Shown: positions 38,801-47,224, numbered from the stretch's first letter. The stretch: 64,000 bases of DNA from Azospirillum sp. TSH100 (GCF_004923295.1 NZ_CP039635.1:516501-580500), one strand, 5' to 3'. Program-made: numbers and translations. The notes: generated by a model from the letters alone, not told the origin.

Positions 38801-39212
38801 CGTCTGCCACATCTTCGGCAACATCGAGTTCGCGGCGACGTGCGGCATCGGGCATGTCCAGGCGCTCGCCGCCCGCCGCACGCGCCGATCGGCCGATCGC
38901 ATCGGCACCTTCGATTCGCCCTGGGAGAAGCGCTTCCATGACGCGCTGCTCGGGCGCGGCGTCGTCACGGTGCCGCAGCTTCCGGTCGCCGGGCGCCGCC
39001 TTGATCTGGCGATCGTCGACGGCGGCCGCATGATCGACGTCGAGGTGGATGGCGACCGCTGGCACCGCGACATCGACGGCAGCCGCAAGCAGTCCGACTA
39101 CTTCCGCGACCTGCAGCTCCGGTCGCTGGGTTGGAAGGTGCTCCGCTTCTGGGTCTACGAACTTCGCGAGGACATGGAGGAATGCGTTGAACGGGTCGTA
39201 CGAGAACTCTGA
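35817..39212 (+). CDS. Upf1-like SF1 helicase fused to Vsr-like nuclease (CoCoNuT ancillary)
   Basis: Protein of 1131 residues. Residues 1-400 are an uncharacterised N-terminal region. A Upf1/Dna2-type SF1B helicase follows: Walker A TGPPGTGKS near 430, DEASQCDIA near 750 with GDPAQLKHI, then YRCHPDIADYI, and motifs V/VI TAHKFQGDARD and VAVSRAR near 950-990. The C-terminus (about 1025-1131) is a Vsr/DUF559-like nuclease with LDLAIVDGG ... IDVEVDGDRWH and a typical ending (LGWKVLRFW). A helicase with this Vsr-like domain is a described ancillary component of CoCoNuT systems (CnuH-like), where RNA is the suspected substrate. It overlaps the next gene by 26 bases. Confidence 0.83.
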   Translation: MGTPIAAETMPPAVTRWRGHAAPDAIRTALRHALEGRPEGFDLFRILRFLRAARLDATPAAVAEQLLGLQRDGLARVAPDRRWTWIAGSTASAPWPDGADDAPAGPAGADGRRLLAVRGTVALTDGRRHPPPEPHASAVLEHGLDALRRLLPFYRECLIRNESRDTNGNAEGYGKQFLFCRPPERWWPELGSEGRLRIERAHLPEAFLAGLARRKAEPLVLSYPVHYVRPRSEDMPPFVLPVAAVACGWSLTADALEIVIPAETPRFAADWLKDQRFRGRDTSDLSRWTALEDTEDGKDAPFQDWRSVAERAQIFAAADVRAPIEPARLADALDLSDRTGMYNLLGVFLPSELRFARGAAREIAEIAAWSEHDLSATALAAVFALAADGAEGDRVDDALPAPSAAEPLELGQDQLAALRDALRGPLTVVTGPPGTGKSQVVAAIMADAALEGRSVLLASRNHKALDAVEERIRALVDDKPLLTRANTDEDSVGFSFERAIESIMARPAASGRRDRLAEALDQIRRLDGLRVAACQRLDEVAAAADALGRIVEEIDTLEAELGAETAGWVLRAPALPDLHRTPWWARLLPRLLTRRILMRAVARLRSPSAAAPVDEEHLERWRAVCGKGARLRAALAERDRLEAKLRAFDTAERPDPAGYAADIRSRSAAALRTLVDALAECEPSDRAELTDLRGEVGLTQRGGAVGAELYRDLWMRAKELIFRHFPLWAVSNLGVSSKIPLIPGLFDILIIDEASQCDIASALPLLARARSVVVVGDPAQLKHITKVDHAWEADALRAAGLYAAGIGRYSFVANSLFHVAAAAGGRQHLLRDHYRCHPDIADYISDTFYGQRLRPLTAPAAIRPPPSTPPGFHWTSVAGPISAAASGCWSRAEADAVCAHLRTLLLDQGYRGSVGVVTPFVAQADRLRDRLEAEIPAEIRDAVRLTVATAHKFQGDARDLMVFSLCLGPDMPRGARGFVATTPNLVNVAVSRARAVCHIFGNIEFAATCGIGHVQALAARRTRRSADRIGTFDSPWEKRFHDALLGRGVVTVPQLPVAGRRLDLAIVDGGRMIDVEVDGDRWHRDIDGSRKQSDYFRDLQLRSLGWKVLRFWVYELREDMEECVERVVREL

Positions 39213-40530
39213 CGGCGTCCGGGATCCGGGGGCCGGCGAGGCCGACCGGGCCCTCGCCGGGCACTCCCGTCTCTTCAAGACGGTGTTCGGCCTCGGCCTG
39301 CTCGGCACGCTCGGGCTCGCCGGCGCCGGCGCCGCCATCGTGTCCGACGGCGCCGCGCGCCGGGCCTGGAGCGAGCAGCGCGTCCAGCTCACCGCCCTCA
39401 ACGAGGACCTCGTCCGCAGCCGCTCGTCTCTGGAGAAGGACATCGCGCGTCTGCGTCAGGAGAAGGCGGACGCCGACGCCGCGGCCGCGCGCGCCGGCGC
39501 CGAGGCCAAGCAGTTCGAAGGCCAGGTCGCCGAGGCGGCGCAGCGTCTCAAGACGTCACGCGAGCAGGAGGCGGCGGCCCGCGCCACGGCGACCGCCCTG
39601 GAGGCCGAGAACAAGCAACTCGCGCAGCAGATCGAGACGGCACGCCGCCAAGCGCAGAGCGCCGAGCGCGATCTCGACGGCCTGCGGCGAAGCGTCGCCG
39701 CCGCGGAGAAGGACGCGCGCGACGCGGAGACCCGGCGCAAAGCCGCCCAGGAGGCCGAGCAGCAGGCGGCCGCCAAGCAGAAGGAGGTCGCCGCCGTCCT
39801 GCAGGATCTGCAGCGCAAACGCGCCGATCTCGAGGACGCCGTCGAACGGGCCTCCAAGGACCATGCCGACGGCGTCGCCAAGCTCACCGCCGCGCGCGCG
39901 GAAGCCGGCGCCCTCAAGGTCGCGGCGGACACCGCGCGCGCCGAGCGCGAGCGCGACGCCGCGGCCGCCCAGAAGGCCCGCGAGGCCGCGGCCGACCTGG
40001 AGCGGCGGCGCGACGACGCCGAGCGCCAGGCCCGCGACGCCGAGGACAAGGCGCGCGCGGCGACCGGGCGCTTGGCCGAGACGGCCAAGAGGCTCGAGGC
40101 CGCGCAGAAGGAGCTCGAGGCCGCGCAGGCCGGAGCCCGCACCGCCGAGGGCCAGGCCGCGGAGAGCCGCGGCGCTCGGGAGCGCGCGGCCGAGGACCTC
40201 GCGCGGATGCGGGCGGAGGCCGACCGCCTGCAGGCCGTTCGCCAGGAGTTGGGCGAACGGGAGAAGGCCCTCGCCGCCGCCCGGACGGCGCTCGACGAGG
40301 CGGAGCGCCGCCGTGCCGGAGCGGCCGAGTCCGCGGCGCGCGCGGAGAGCCGCCGTCAGGAGGCCGAGAGCGCCGCGATCGCCGCCGAAGCCCGGGTCAG
40401 GCGGCTGGAGGAGACGGCGGCCAAGCTGACCGCCCCCCTCCAGGGCGCGTCGGCCCCGTCCCCGTCTCCGGCTGCCGGCGCGGCGGTGACGCCGGCAGTT
40501 GAGCTGCAACCGACCTCGCCCGCCCGCTGA
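39187..40530 (+). CDS. membrane-anchored coiled-coil protein of the CoCoNuT cluster
   Basis: Protein of 447 residues with one membrane helix near the N-terminus (about residues 25-45, LFKTVFGLGLLGTLGLAG) and then an almost unbroken Ala/Glu/Arg/Lys coiled coil to about residue 415, ending in a Pro/Ser/Ala tail. There is no catalytic motif. The start is TTG at 39187, placed 6 bases after GGAGG inside the end of the helicase gene; the ATG at 39049 would add an out-of-character Thr/Ser-rich leader. Long coiled coils beside an McrB/McrC pair are the defining mark of CoCoNuTs. Likely a scaffold or sensor at the inner membrane. Confidence 0.8.
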   Translation: MNGSYENSDGVRDPGAGEADRALAGHSRLFKTVFGLGLLGTLGLAGAGAAIVSDGAARRAWSEQRVQLTALNEDLVRSRSSLEKDIARLRQEKADADAAAARAGAEAKQFEGQVAEAAQRLKTSREQEAAARATATALEAENKQLAQQIETARRQAQSAERDLDGLRRSVAAAEKDARDAETRRKAAQEAEQQAAAKQKEVAAVLQDLQRKRADLEDAVERASKDHADGVAKLTAARAEAGALKVAADTARAERERDAAAAQKAREAAADLERRRDDAERQARDAEDKARAATGRLAETAKRLEAAQKELEAAQAGARTAEGQAAESRGARERAAEDLARMRAEADRLQAVRQELGEREKALAAARTALDEAERRRAGAAESAARAESRRQEAESAAIAAEARVRRLEETAAKLTAPLQGASAPSPSPAAGAAVTPAVELQPTSPAR

Positions 40531-40555
40531 TCGCGTCGCCAAGGAGCGCTTCCCG

Positions 40556-42772
40556 ATGGACCTCATCGATCCCGGCTTCACCCCCTACCTGTTCCTGATT
40601 GGCGCGTTCCTGGCCTTCGCGGCCGTCGTCGTCGGCGGCGTCGCGCTGTACGCCAACGGCATGGTCCTCAAACGCGTGCCGGCCGCCGCCTTCCTCGAGG
40701 ACGTCGCGGCGCGCCTCGCTACCAAGCGCGAGGAGCTGAAGGCCGTCGCGATCTCCGAGGAGGAGCGGCGTCGGGAGGCCCGCGAGGCGCTGGTCGAGCT
40801 CGAGCGGGTCCGCGCCGCCCGCCAAGCCGAGGAGGAGCGTCTGTCGGCGATCCGCGTGGACATCGAAGCCTCGAAGGACGAGGCGCGCCGGGCCGAGGAG
40901 ATCTCCGCCGAGCTGGCGGAGAAGTTCCAGCGCCTCGCCGAGGTCGAACGGGATCTCCAGGCCAAGGAGGAGCGCCTGGAAGAGCTCAAGCGCCGCGAAG
41001 CGCGCGTCGACGACGCGGAGGTGCGCATCGGCGAGATCGAGGCGGCGATCTCCGCGCTCGCCGACGCCCGGAGCAAGGCGCAGGAGGAGCTTGAGCGGAC
41101 GAGCGGCGATCTGCAGGCAAAGCGCGACGAGCTGCAAGCGGCGGAGCTGGGGGTCGCCGAAGCGGCGACGCAGGCGGAGGCGGCCCGCAGGGAGCTGGAG
41201 GCGGCGCGCGGCGCGGCCGACGCCTTGGAGAACCGCATCGCCGAGCTCCGGCGTCTGGCGGACGCCGGAGGCGAGGAGGTCGCGGCCATCGAGGCGCGGG
41301 CCCGTGAGGCCCGGGAGCGCGCCGACGCGGCGGACCGGGCCGCCACCGTCGCCGAGGCGGCTGCCGCGGCGCAGCAGGCCCTCCTGGCCGACGCCGAGAC
41401 GGCCGCCGCCGAGGCCGCCGCGGCGCTCGACCGCAAGCGGGAGGACATGCTCCAGGCCGAGCAGGCCGTCGCCGTCCTCCAGGTGCGAGCCTCCGCCCTC
41501 GAGGCGGAGATCCTGCGTCTCCGCGGCGAGCACGCCGGCGGCTCCGCCACCGGTGCGGACGGGACGCCGGCGCCTCTCGACCTCGAGCGGGTCCCCGAGT
41601 GCCTCGGCACGGAGGACGCGGACGGCAACGTCAAGCCGGCGATGGCGAAGCGCTTGGCGCGCACCGACGAACGCGACGCCCTGGAGGACGTCCGTAAGCA
41701 TCTCGCGGCCCTCAAGCTCTCGTTCCCCGATCGGACCCTCAAGGCGTTCCACACCTGCCTCAAGGTCTCGCCGATCAGCCCCATCACCGTCCTCGCCGGC
41801 ATCTCCGGCACCGGCAAGAGCCAGTTGCCGCGGCGATACGCCGAGGCGATGGGGCTGCACTTTCTCAAGGTCGCGGTGCAGCCGCGCTGGGACGGACCGC
41901 AGGACATCCTCGGCTTCTACAACTATCTCGAGAAGACCTACAAGGCGACCGACCTCGCCCGCGCCATGGTGCATCTCGACCCGGTCAACTGGCCGGACCG
42001 GGCGCGGCCGTTCCAGGGGCACATGATGCTCGTGCTCCTCGACGAGATGAACCTCGCGCGGGTCGAGTACTACTTCTCGGAATTCCTCAGCGGCCTCGAG
42101 GGGCGCCCGCTGCCCGGGACCGAGACCGCGGACCGCGTCCGCAAACTGAGCCTCCAGCTTGACCTCGGACGCATCGGCAAGGGCGTCCGCAGCCTGTACG
42201 CCGGCCACAACACCCTCTTCGTCGGCAGCATGAACGAGGACGAGTCGACCCTCTCGCTCTCGGACAAGGTGCTCGACCGCTCGAACCTCCTGCGCTTCCC
42301 GAGGCCCGAGGCGCTCGCCAACGAGCCGCCCTCGGATCATGACGCCGCCTTCGACGCACATCTCCCCGAAGAGCAGTGGCGCAGCTGGTGCCGACGGTTC
42401 GATGCGCTGCCCGATCCGGTGAAGACCAACGCCAAGGATTGGGTGCGCCGTCTGAACGAGGCCATGGACAGCATGGGCCGGCCCTTCGGCCATCGCCTGA
42501 ATCAGGCCATCCTGTCGTACGTCGCCAACTACCCCGGCTCCGACGACCAGGGCGTCGCCCGCATCGCCTTCGCGGACCAGATCGAGCAGCGCATCCTGCC
42601 GAAGCTGCGCGGCGTCGAGCTTGCGGACTCGGCCGCGCCGCTCGAGAAGCTCCACGGCCTGATCGCCAACGACCTCAAGGACAACGAGCTCGCGAAGGCG
42701 CTCCGCGACGCCATGGCCGACGACGGCACCGGGCGGACGTTCAACTGGCGCGGAGTCCGGAGGACCGCCTGA
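40556..42772 (+). CDS. McrB-type AAA+ ATPase/GTPase with membrane helix and coiled coil (CnuB-like)
   Basis: Protein of 738 residues. It has an N-terminal membrane helix (about residues 8-36), a long coiled coil (about 45-330), then an McrB-family AAA+ motor: Walker A GISGTGKSQ near 417, the McrB-type PRWDGPQDILGFYN segment, Walker B VLLDEMNLAR near 494, and the signature region SMNEDES ... DKVLDRSN near 560. McrB proteins hydrolyse GTP to drive an McrC nuclease. The anchor and coiled coil fused to it match CoCoNuT CnuB proteins. The ATG at 40556 follows AAGGAG at 9 bases; an upstream frame from 40499 lacks that context. Its stop overlaps the next start (TGATG). Confidence 0.87.
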   Translation: MDLIDPGFTPYLFLIGAFLAFAAVVVGGVALYANGMVLKRVPAAAFLEDVAARLATKREELKAVAISEEERRREAREALVELERVRAARQAEEERLSAIRVDIEASKDEARRAEEISAELAEKFQRLAEVERDLQAKEERLEELKRREARVDDAEVRIGEIEAAISALADARSKAQEELERTSGDLQAKRDELQAAELGVAEAATQAEAARRELEAARGAADALENRIAELRRLADAGGEEVAAIEARAREARERADAADRAATVAEAAAAAQQALLADAETAAAEAAAALDRKREDMLQAEQAVAVLQVRASALEAEILRLRGEHAGGSATGADGTPAPLDLERVPECLGTEDADGNVKPAMAKRLARTDERDALEDVRKHLAALKLSFPDRTLKAFHTCLKVSPISPITVLAGISGTGKSQLPRRYAEAMGLHFLKVAVQPRWDGPQDILGFYNYLEKTYKATDLARAMVHLDPVNWPDRARPFQGHMMLVLLDEMNLARVEYYFSEFLSGLEGRPLPGTETADRVRKLSLQLDLGRIGKGVRSLYAGHNTLFVGSMNEDESTLSLSDKVLDRSNLLRFPRPEALANEPPSDHDAAFDAHLPEEQWRSWCRRFDALPDPVKTNAKDWVRRLNEAMDSMGRPFGHRLNQAILSYVANYPGSDDQGVARIAFADQIEQRILPKLRGVELADSAAPLEKLHGLIANDLKDNELAKALRDAMADDGTGRTFNWRGVRRTA

Positions 42773-44433
42773 TGCCGGCTCTCCCCTTCCTGCTGACCGT
42801 GCCGTGGGGGCTCTACGCGGAAACGCCGATCCACGGCGCCGCGCCGCGCGTCCCGTTGCGCGCCGGCGCGCCGGCGCGCGCGATGGCCGCCCATGGCCTC
42901 ATGCTCGCCGTCCCCGCCGCCGCGCGCGTGCTCGTCGCCGGCCGCCGCATGCGCATGCAGCAGGAGGGGGCGTCCTTCGACTGGGCGCGCGATCGCTTCG
43001 CGCTGTACGGCCTCCCGTCCGGGATTCGGCCCGAGGAGCGGGCCCTCACGCTCTCCATCGGGACGCCGGACGCGGAAACGGCGGCGTCCATCGAACTCGA
43101 CGGCTATCTGCCGAAGCCGCCGAAGCGTCAGCCCGACGCCCCGGCCGCTGACGGCGATCGCATCCAGGACTTCATCCTGAAGGTGCTGTCGCGCATCCGC
43201 GAGGCGGAGACGTCGGAGGGCGAGCGCCCCGCCGCCGGCTCGGCCGCGTGGTCGCGCATCGCCACGGCCTGGACCGCCACCGAAGCGAACGCGCTCGACG
43301 CCCCCAAGGAGCTCATCGTCGAACACGCCGAAACCCACCGTCGCGTCCTGATGGAGGTTGCCCAGCACCCGCGTCGGGTGCTCGCCCGCGTGCGCCGCCT
43401 CATGCCCCTCGATCGCGTCCAGGAGATCGACAAGGGCTGCATCGACTGGCTCATCCGGCAGCCCGGGACGTCGATCGAGGAGAAGGCCGGGCCGCGCCAG
43501 GCGGTGCTCGGGATCGCCCGCGAGGAGAACCTGAACACCCTGGAGAACCGCGTCCTGAAGGACCTGCTGCGGCGGTCGGCGATGGAGGCCAACGGCTACC
43601 TGCGCGCCAACAGGCGCTACGCGGCCAGCGAGCGCTACCGACTGGTCGCGTCCTACGGCGGCCTGTGCCGCCGCGCCTGGCGCGAGCTCGAGGCGCAGGG
43701 CATCGCGGACCCCGCCCCTCCCGTCACGCCCAACTACGTGCTCCAGCACGACGCCCGCTACCGGTCGATCTGGCAAGCCTACCAGGAGATCCTCGGCGAC
43801 GAGCAGCGCCAGGACGACACGTGGCGTTGGCAGCGCCGGCTGTGGAGCGACTTCGTTCGGCTTTCCGTGCACATCGCGCTCGGCCGGATCCCAGGATGCC
43901 GCCCCGTCGCGCTCAGTCCGTTGCGGATCCGACGCGAGCAGGGGCGCGGCCGGTGGAGCGATCTGGCCCAGCAGAGCGGACTCTTCCTGCTTCGTCGCCC
44001 TGGCCGCGACCTGGCGATCTCCGTCCTCGATGCCACGTTGTCCGACGGCCATCCGGCGCTTCGCCCATGGCAGCACGCGCTGGGCGCCACCATCGTCCTC
44101 GCGGTCGAGGACTGCGCGACCGGGCGCCAGGCCACCATCTGCGTCTGGCCGATCCATGGCACCGGGTCGGAGCCGATCGCGCTTTCGGAGTTCATGTCGT
44201 CCGCCGACGAGGCTCTGCGCGCTGTCGTTGAGGAGGAACGACGCTACCGGGATGTCCGAGAGGAGGTCCGCGGCCTGGTGATCCGCTCCACCCTCGACGC
44301 GGCCAACCCGGATTGGGGGCAGCGGGGCCTCGTCTACGGCCTCGCGATGGGACCGTCCGCGGAGATGATCGAGGAGACGATGGAGATGGGCGCCATGGTT
44401 CTTGAGGACGCCATCATGTCGTTGCGCTGGTAG
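42772..44433 (+). CDS. DUF2357 McrC-like partner (CnuC-like), nuclease site degenerate
   Basis: Protein of 553 residues. Its N-terminal half (after MPALPFLLTVPWGLYAETP) is beta-rich and fits the DUF2357 family that pairs with McrB motors. The middle holds the conserved helical stretch NLNTLENRVLKDLLRR (near residue 255). The C-terminal part resembles the McrC PD-(D/E)xK fold: GRDLAISVLDATLS near residue 410 aligns with the usual D ... D/E-x-K strand, but the Lys position reads Thr, so the nuclease may be inactive. One-base overlap with the McrB gene implies stoichiometric expression. In CoCoNuTs such proteins carry OB-like or RNA-interaction parts; I cannot confirm one here. Confidence 0.8.
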   Translation: MPALPFLLTVPWGLYAETPIHGAAPRVPLRAGAPARAMAAHGLMLAVPAAARVLVAGRRMRMQQEGASFDWARDRFALYGLPSGIRPEERALTLSIGTPDAETAASIELDGYLPKPPKRQPDAPAADGDRIQDFILKVLSRIREAETSEGERPAAGSAAWSRIATAWTATEANALDAPKELIVEHAETHRRVLMEVAQHPRRVLARVRRLMPLDRVQEIDKGCIDWLIRQPGTSIEEKAGPRQAVLGIAREENLNTLENRVLKDLLRRSAMEANGYLRANRRYAASERYRLVASYGGLCRRAWRELEAQGIADPAPPVTPNYVLQHDARYRSIWQAYQEILGDEQRQDDTWRWQRRLWSDFVRLSVHIALGRIPGCRPVALSPLRIRREQGRGRWSDLAQQSGLFLLRRPGRDLAISVLDATLSDGHPALRPWQHALGATIVLAVEDCATGRQATICVWPIHGTGSEPIALSEFMSSADEALRAVVEEERRYRDVREEVRGLVIRSTLDAANPDWGQRGLVYGLAMGPSAEMIEETMEMGAMVLEDAIMSLRW

Positions 44434-44442
44434 GAGGCGGTG

Positions 44443-47025
44443 ATGGACGGAAGCGTCATCGAAGATCGTTCGCCTCCCTCGGCGCCGGCGGTCGGCGTGG
44501 ATCTCAACGGTGTTCGCGACCGCTGCGTCCTCGTCGGCGCGGGCCGCGAGGCTTTCGCCGGTCCGCCCGGGCCGATCGTCGTCCCGCTGGGCGGCACCCA
44601 GGTGCTGACCGGCGACGAGGCGATCGCCTCGTTCCATGGTCGCGGCTGGCCGTCGCCGCCCGAGGCCGCCAGCGCGCTCCCGCGCTTGCCGGTCCTCGGG
44701 ATGATCCAACGCCTCGGGAGCCGCCATGCCGCGGGGACCCAGGCGCCGGACCTCGTCCTCGGCCATCACATCCGTTCCGTCGTTCCCCCGCGCGCGCGCA
44801 GCTGCGTTCTGGCGGTGCCGGATCTCCCGGAGTACGACGAGGACGTCCGCAACGCGGTCATCGAGTGCGGCGGGCGCGTCGGCCTCGACGTGAAGCTGCT
44901 GTGGCGGCCCGTCGCGGCGATGCTCGGGTGGGGGGAAGACGCGACGCCGGATGAGCTGGCGCGCCTGCACGACGCCGAGGCGCTCGTCGTGCAGATCCTG
45001 CCGGACGGCATCACGGCCACCGGCTTGCGGTTGGAGGTTTTGCCGCTCGACGGTCGTCCGGCGGTCGTGCCGGTGCGCCGGCGGGACGACCTCCGCGCTG
45101 TTGCCCGTTACGACGGCGCGGACCTCGCCACCCTGCTCCGGACCGCGGCGACCGCCGATGCGGACGGCGATCCCGGCATGGCCGGCCAGATCCTCTGGTC
45201 GACCGGGCGCTACCGGAATCCGCTGGCCGGCCTCGAGGCCGCGGACGGCCTCGTGCGCGGAACCGACGGGCGCTGGCGGGTGATCGACGGCGACGCGACT
45301 CTCCCCGAAGCCGCCGCAAGCGGCATTGTGCGCGCGATCCAGGCGTTCTGCGCGGATCACGCGACGGCGCTGCGGCGCGCGAGCCTCGTCGTCGTGGAAG
45401 GGCCGCTGGCCGCCGCCGTCTTGGGCGAGGGAGCCGGGGCGACCACCCCGCTGGCCGTCCTCGCGGACCTGATCCACGCCCTTCGGCCGGACGGGGCGGC
45501 GGTGGTGCCCGTCGCCCCGGAGCGCGGGCTCGTGGCCCTCGGATGCGCCGTCTACGCGCGCCGACGCGCTCTCGGGCAGACCGCCTACTTCGACTTCCTG
45601 CCCGCCATCGAGATCAACGCCATCCGTGACGGCCGGCACCGGTTCGTCCACCTCGTCGAACCGAGCGCGCGCGTCGAGGGCGGCATGACCTACGAACGGT
45701 CGCTCCTCGACCGCTTCGAGGTCACCGCCGGGACGGAGGAATTGGAGTTCTACCTGCTGAAGCAGGATGAGGCCGGAGCGCGGCACAGCCACGTCCGCCT
45801 CCCGAAGCCTCCGGTGTCCGACGTCCGGGTGGCCATCCACGTCACGCAGATGCCGGCCCAGGGGCATGCCCGCGTCGAAGTGCGCCCCGAGACCGCGGGG
45901 GCCCTCGGCGCGGCGCCGGTGCTTCTCGACTGGGGGTGCATGGAGGCGACCGCCGACGACCGGGACGCCATCCTGCGCCGTCTGAACGAGAAGGGAAGCT
46001 ACCCCGCCGTCACCCCTCAGGAGGCACACCTCTGCCTCTGGACCTGGACCCGCGCGAGCGGTTCCTCCCTGAAGGCGGATCTCGACGCCTACCTTCGCAT
46101 CGGCGCGCCGGACGCCGCCAACGCCATGGCCTACAAGAGGTTCCTGAGCGGCAGGCTGGAGAAGACCTTCGCGGTGCGGGCGTCCCCGATGTTCGCGACG
46201 GGTGGCGACGATCCGGATCGGCGGCCGTACACCTTGTTCTCGTCCGACGGACGAACGCCCTCCGCGATCGAAGACGACCCGGCCTGGACCCGTCCGCTTC
46301 GGGCGGCATTGGCCAAGCTCGACGCGGATTACGCCACCCTGCTCTCGGCGCCCGCCCTCTCGCCGACGCAGCGGAGCATCCTGCGCGCCTTGCGGAAGAT
46401 CGCGACCTTCACCTTCGGCGCTTGCCCCCCGGCGGTCCGCGGATCGTTCCGGCGGATGTGCGCCAACAATGCCCCAGATGGCCGCGCCGCGATGTACATG
46501 GGGCGCGTCCTGCGCGACGAGACCGATCTCGCCGCCCTATTCGCGTTCGCGTCGGAAAGGGCGTGGCTCAGCATGAACTCTGGCAAGGCGCTGAATTCCG
46601 ACATCGCGAAGGCAATGGCGGACGTCCTCGCCTTCCATGAGCCCGCCGGGGAAACACTTCAGCCGGAGCAGGCCAACAGGTTGGCGAGGTTCGCTTCGGC
46701 GATGCTCGACGAATGCGCGAATCATCAACGTCCGCAGAAGTACGCCGGAGCCTTGCGCCTCACCGCCTTCCTGCTACGCCATCGCGTGCGGCGGCACGAC
46801 TTCCTGTATCCGGACGCGGCGGACAAGGAGACCTCGGCTCTCGGCAGGAGGGTCGAGAGCCAGTTGAAGGCGTTCAGGGAGAAGACCGCGAAGAGGTCTT
46901 ACGGGCCTGAGCACGATGCCGCGATCGACGAGATCCTTGCTTTGCTCAGGCATCGCGGCAAGGGCCTTCGCATCGAGATCGATGACGAGGGTGGCGAGGA
47001 CGACAATATCTTAATCAATGATTAG
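44443..47025 (+). CDS. Hsp70/actin-like ATPase of the CoCoNuT cluster
   Basis: Protein of 860 residues starting with an Hsp70-type phosphate-binding strand (PAVGVDLNGVRDRCVLVG) and a DnaK-like nucleotide-binding domain to about residue 385 (VLAVPDLPEYDED, RPVAAMLGWGED and GLVALGCAVYARR correspond to Hsp70 landmarks). A beta-sandwich substrate-binding-like region follows (about 400-510), then a helical C-terminus with an acidic tail. Hsp70 homologues are a reported CoCoNuT component thought to contact translation or RNA. The ATG at 44443 sits 5 bases after AGGAGG; GTG one codon earlier is the alternative. It is the last gene of the superoperon; AT-rich sequence follows. Confidence 0.8.
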   Translation: MDGSVIEDRSPPSAPAVGVDLNGVRDRCVLVGAGREAFAGPPGPIVVPLGGTQVLTGDEAIASFHGRGWPSPPEAASALPRLPVLGMIQRLGSRHAAGTQAPDLVLGHHIRSVVPPRARSCVLAVPDLPEYDEDVRNAVIECGGRVGLDVKLLWRPVAAMLGWGEDATPDELARLHDAEALVVQILPDGITATGLRLEVLPLDGRPAVVPVRRRDDLRAVARYDGADLATLLRTAATADADGDPGMAGQILWSTGRYRNPLAGLEAADGLVRGTDGRWRVIDGDATLPEAAASGIVRAIQAFCADHATALRRASLVVVEGPLAAAVLGEGAGATTPLAVLADLIHALRPDGAAVVPVAPERGLVALGCAVYARRRALGQTAYFDFLPAIEINAIRDGRHRFVHLVEPSARVEGGMTYERSLLDRFEVTAGTEELEFYLLKQDEAGARHSHVRLPKPPVSDVRVAIHVTQMPAQGHARVEVRPETAGALGAAPVLLDWGCMEATADDRDAILRRLNEKGSYPAVTPQEAHLCLWTWTRASGSSLKADLDAYLRIGAPDAANAMAYKRFLSGRLEKTFAVRASPMFATGGDDPDRRPYTLFSSDGRTPSAIEDDPAWTRPLRAALAKLDADYATLLSAPALSPTQRSILRALRKIATFTFGACPPAVRGSFRRMCANNAPDGRAAMYMGRVLRDETDLAALFAFASERAWLSMNSGKALNSDIAKAMADVLAFHEPAGETLQPEQANRLARFASAMLDECANHQRPQKYAGALRLTAFLLRHRVRRHDFLYPDAADKETSALGRRVESQLKAFREKTAKRSYGPEHDAAIDEILALLRHRGKGLRIEIDDEGGEDDNILIND

Positions 47026-47224
47026 CAACCTCATATATACGAAACAAAGTCTAAATTTTCCTGTATTTTAAATGACGCATAAGAAAATTTACTGCAACGA
47101 CATTGCCTTTATTGCGGGCCGAAATTGTAGATAAAATGTTGCGTGTAGAATTTATTCTATGAATAATTCGGAGTGCGCCCCACATAACGATAATCAAGAA
47201 TGGAGGGCGCACCTATTTATTTTA
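47026..47224. other. AT-rich end of the defence superoperon
   Basis: About 200 bp of sharply AT-rich sequence after the Hsp70-like gene. No clear hairpin terminator and no gene are seen. It marks the compositional border between the defence block and the recombinase module, and the convergent gene at 47225 ends just beyond it. Confidence 0.5.

Noticed and set aside
31636..39443. Very long minus-strand open frames opposite druE and the CoCoNuT helicase (1162 and 1255 codons)
   Set aside because: They are antisense shadows created by strong third-position GC bias: low-complexity Arg/Gly/Asp/His/Gln sequence, no domains, and no ribosome sites. The plus-strand frames carry clear helicase motifs. 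The same applies to 13524-16061, 42529-46029 and 16028-17917.
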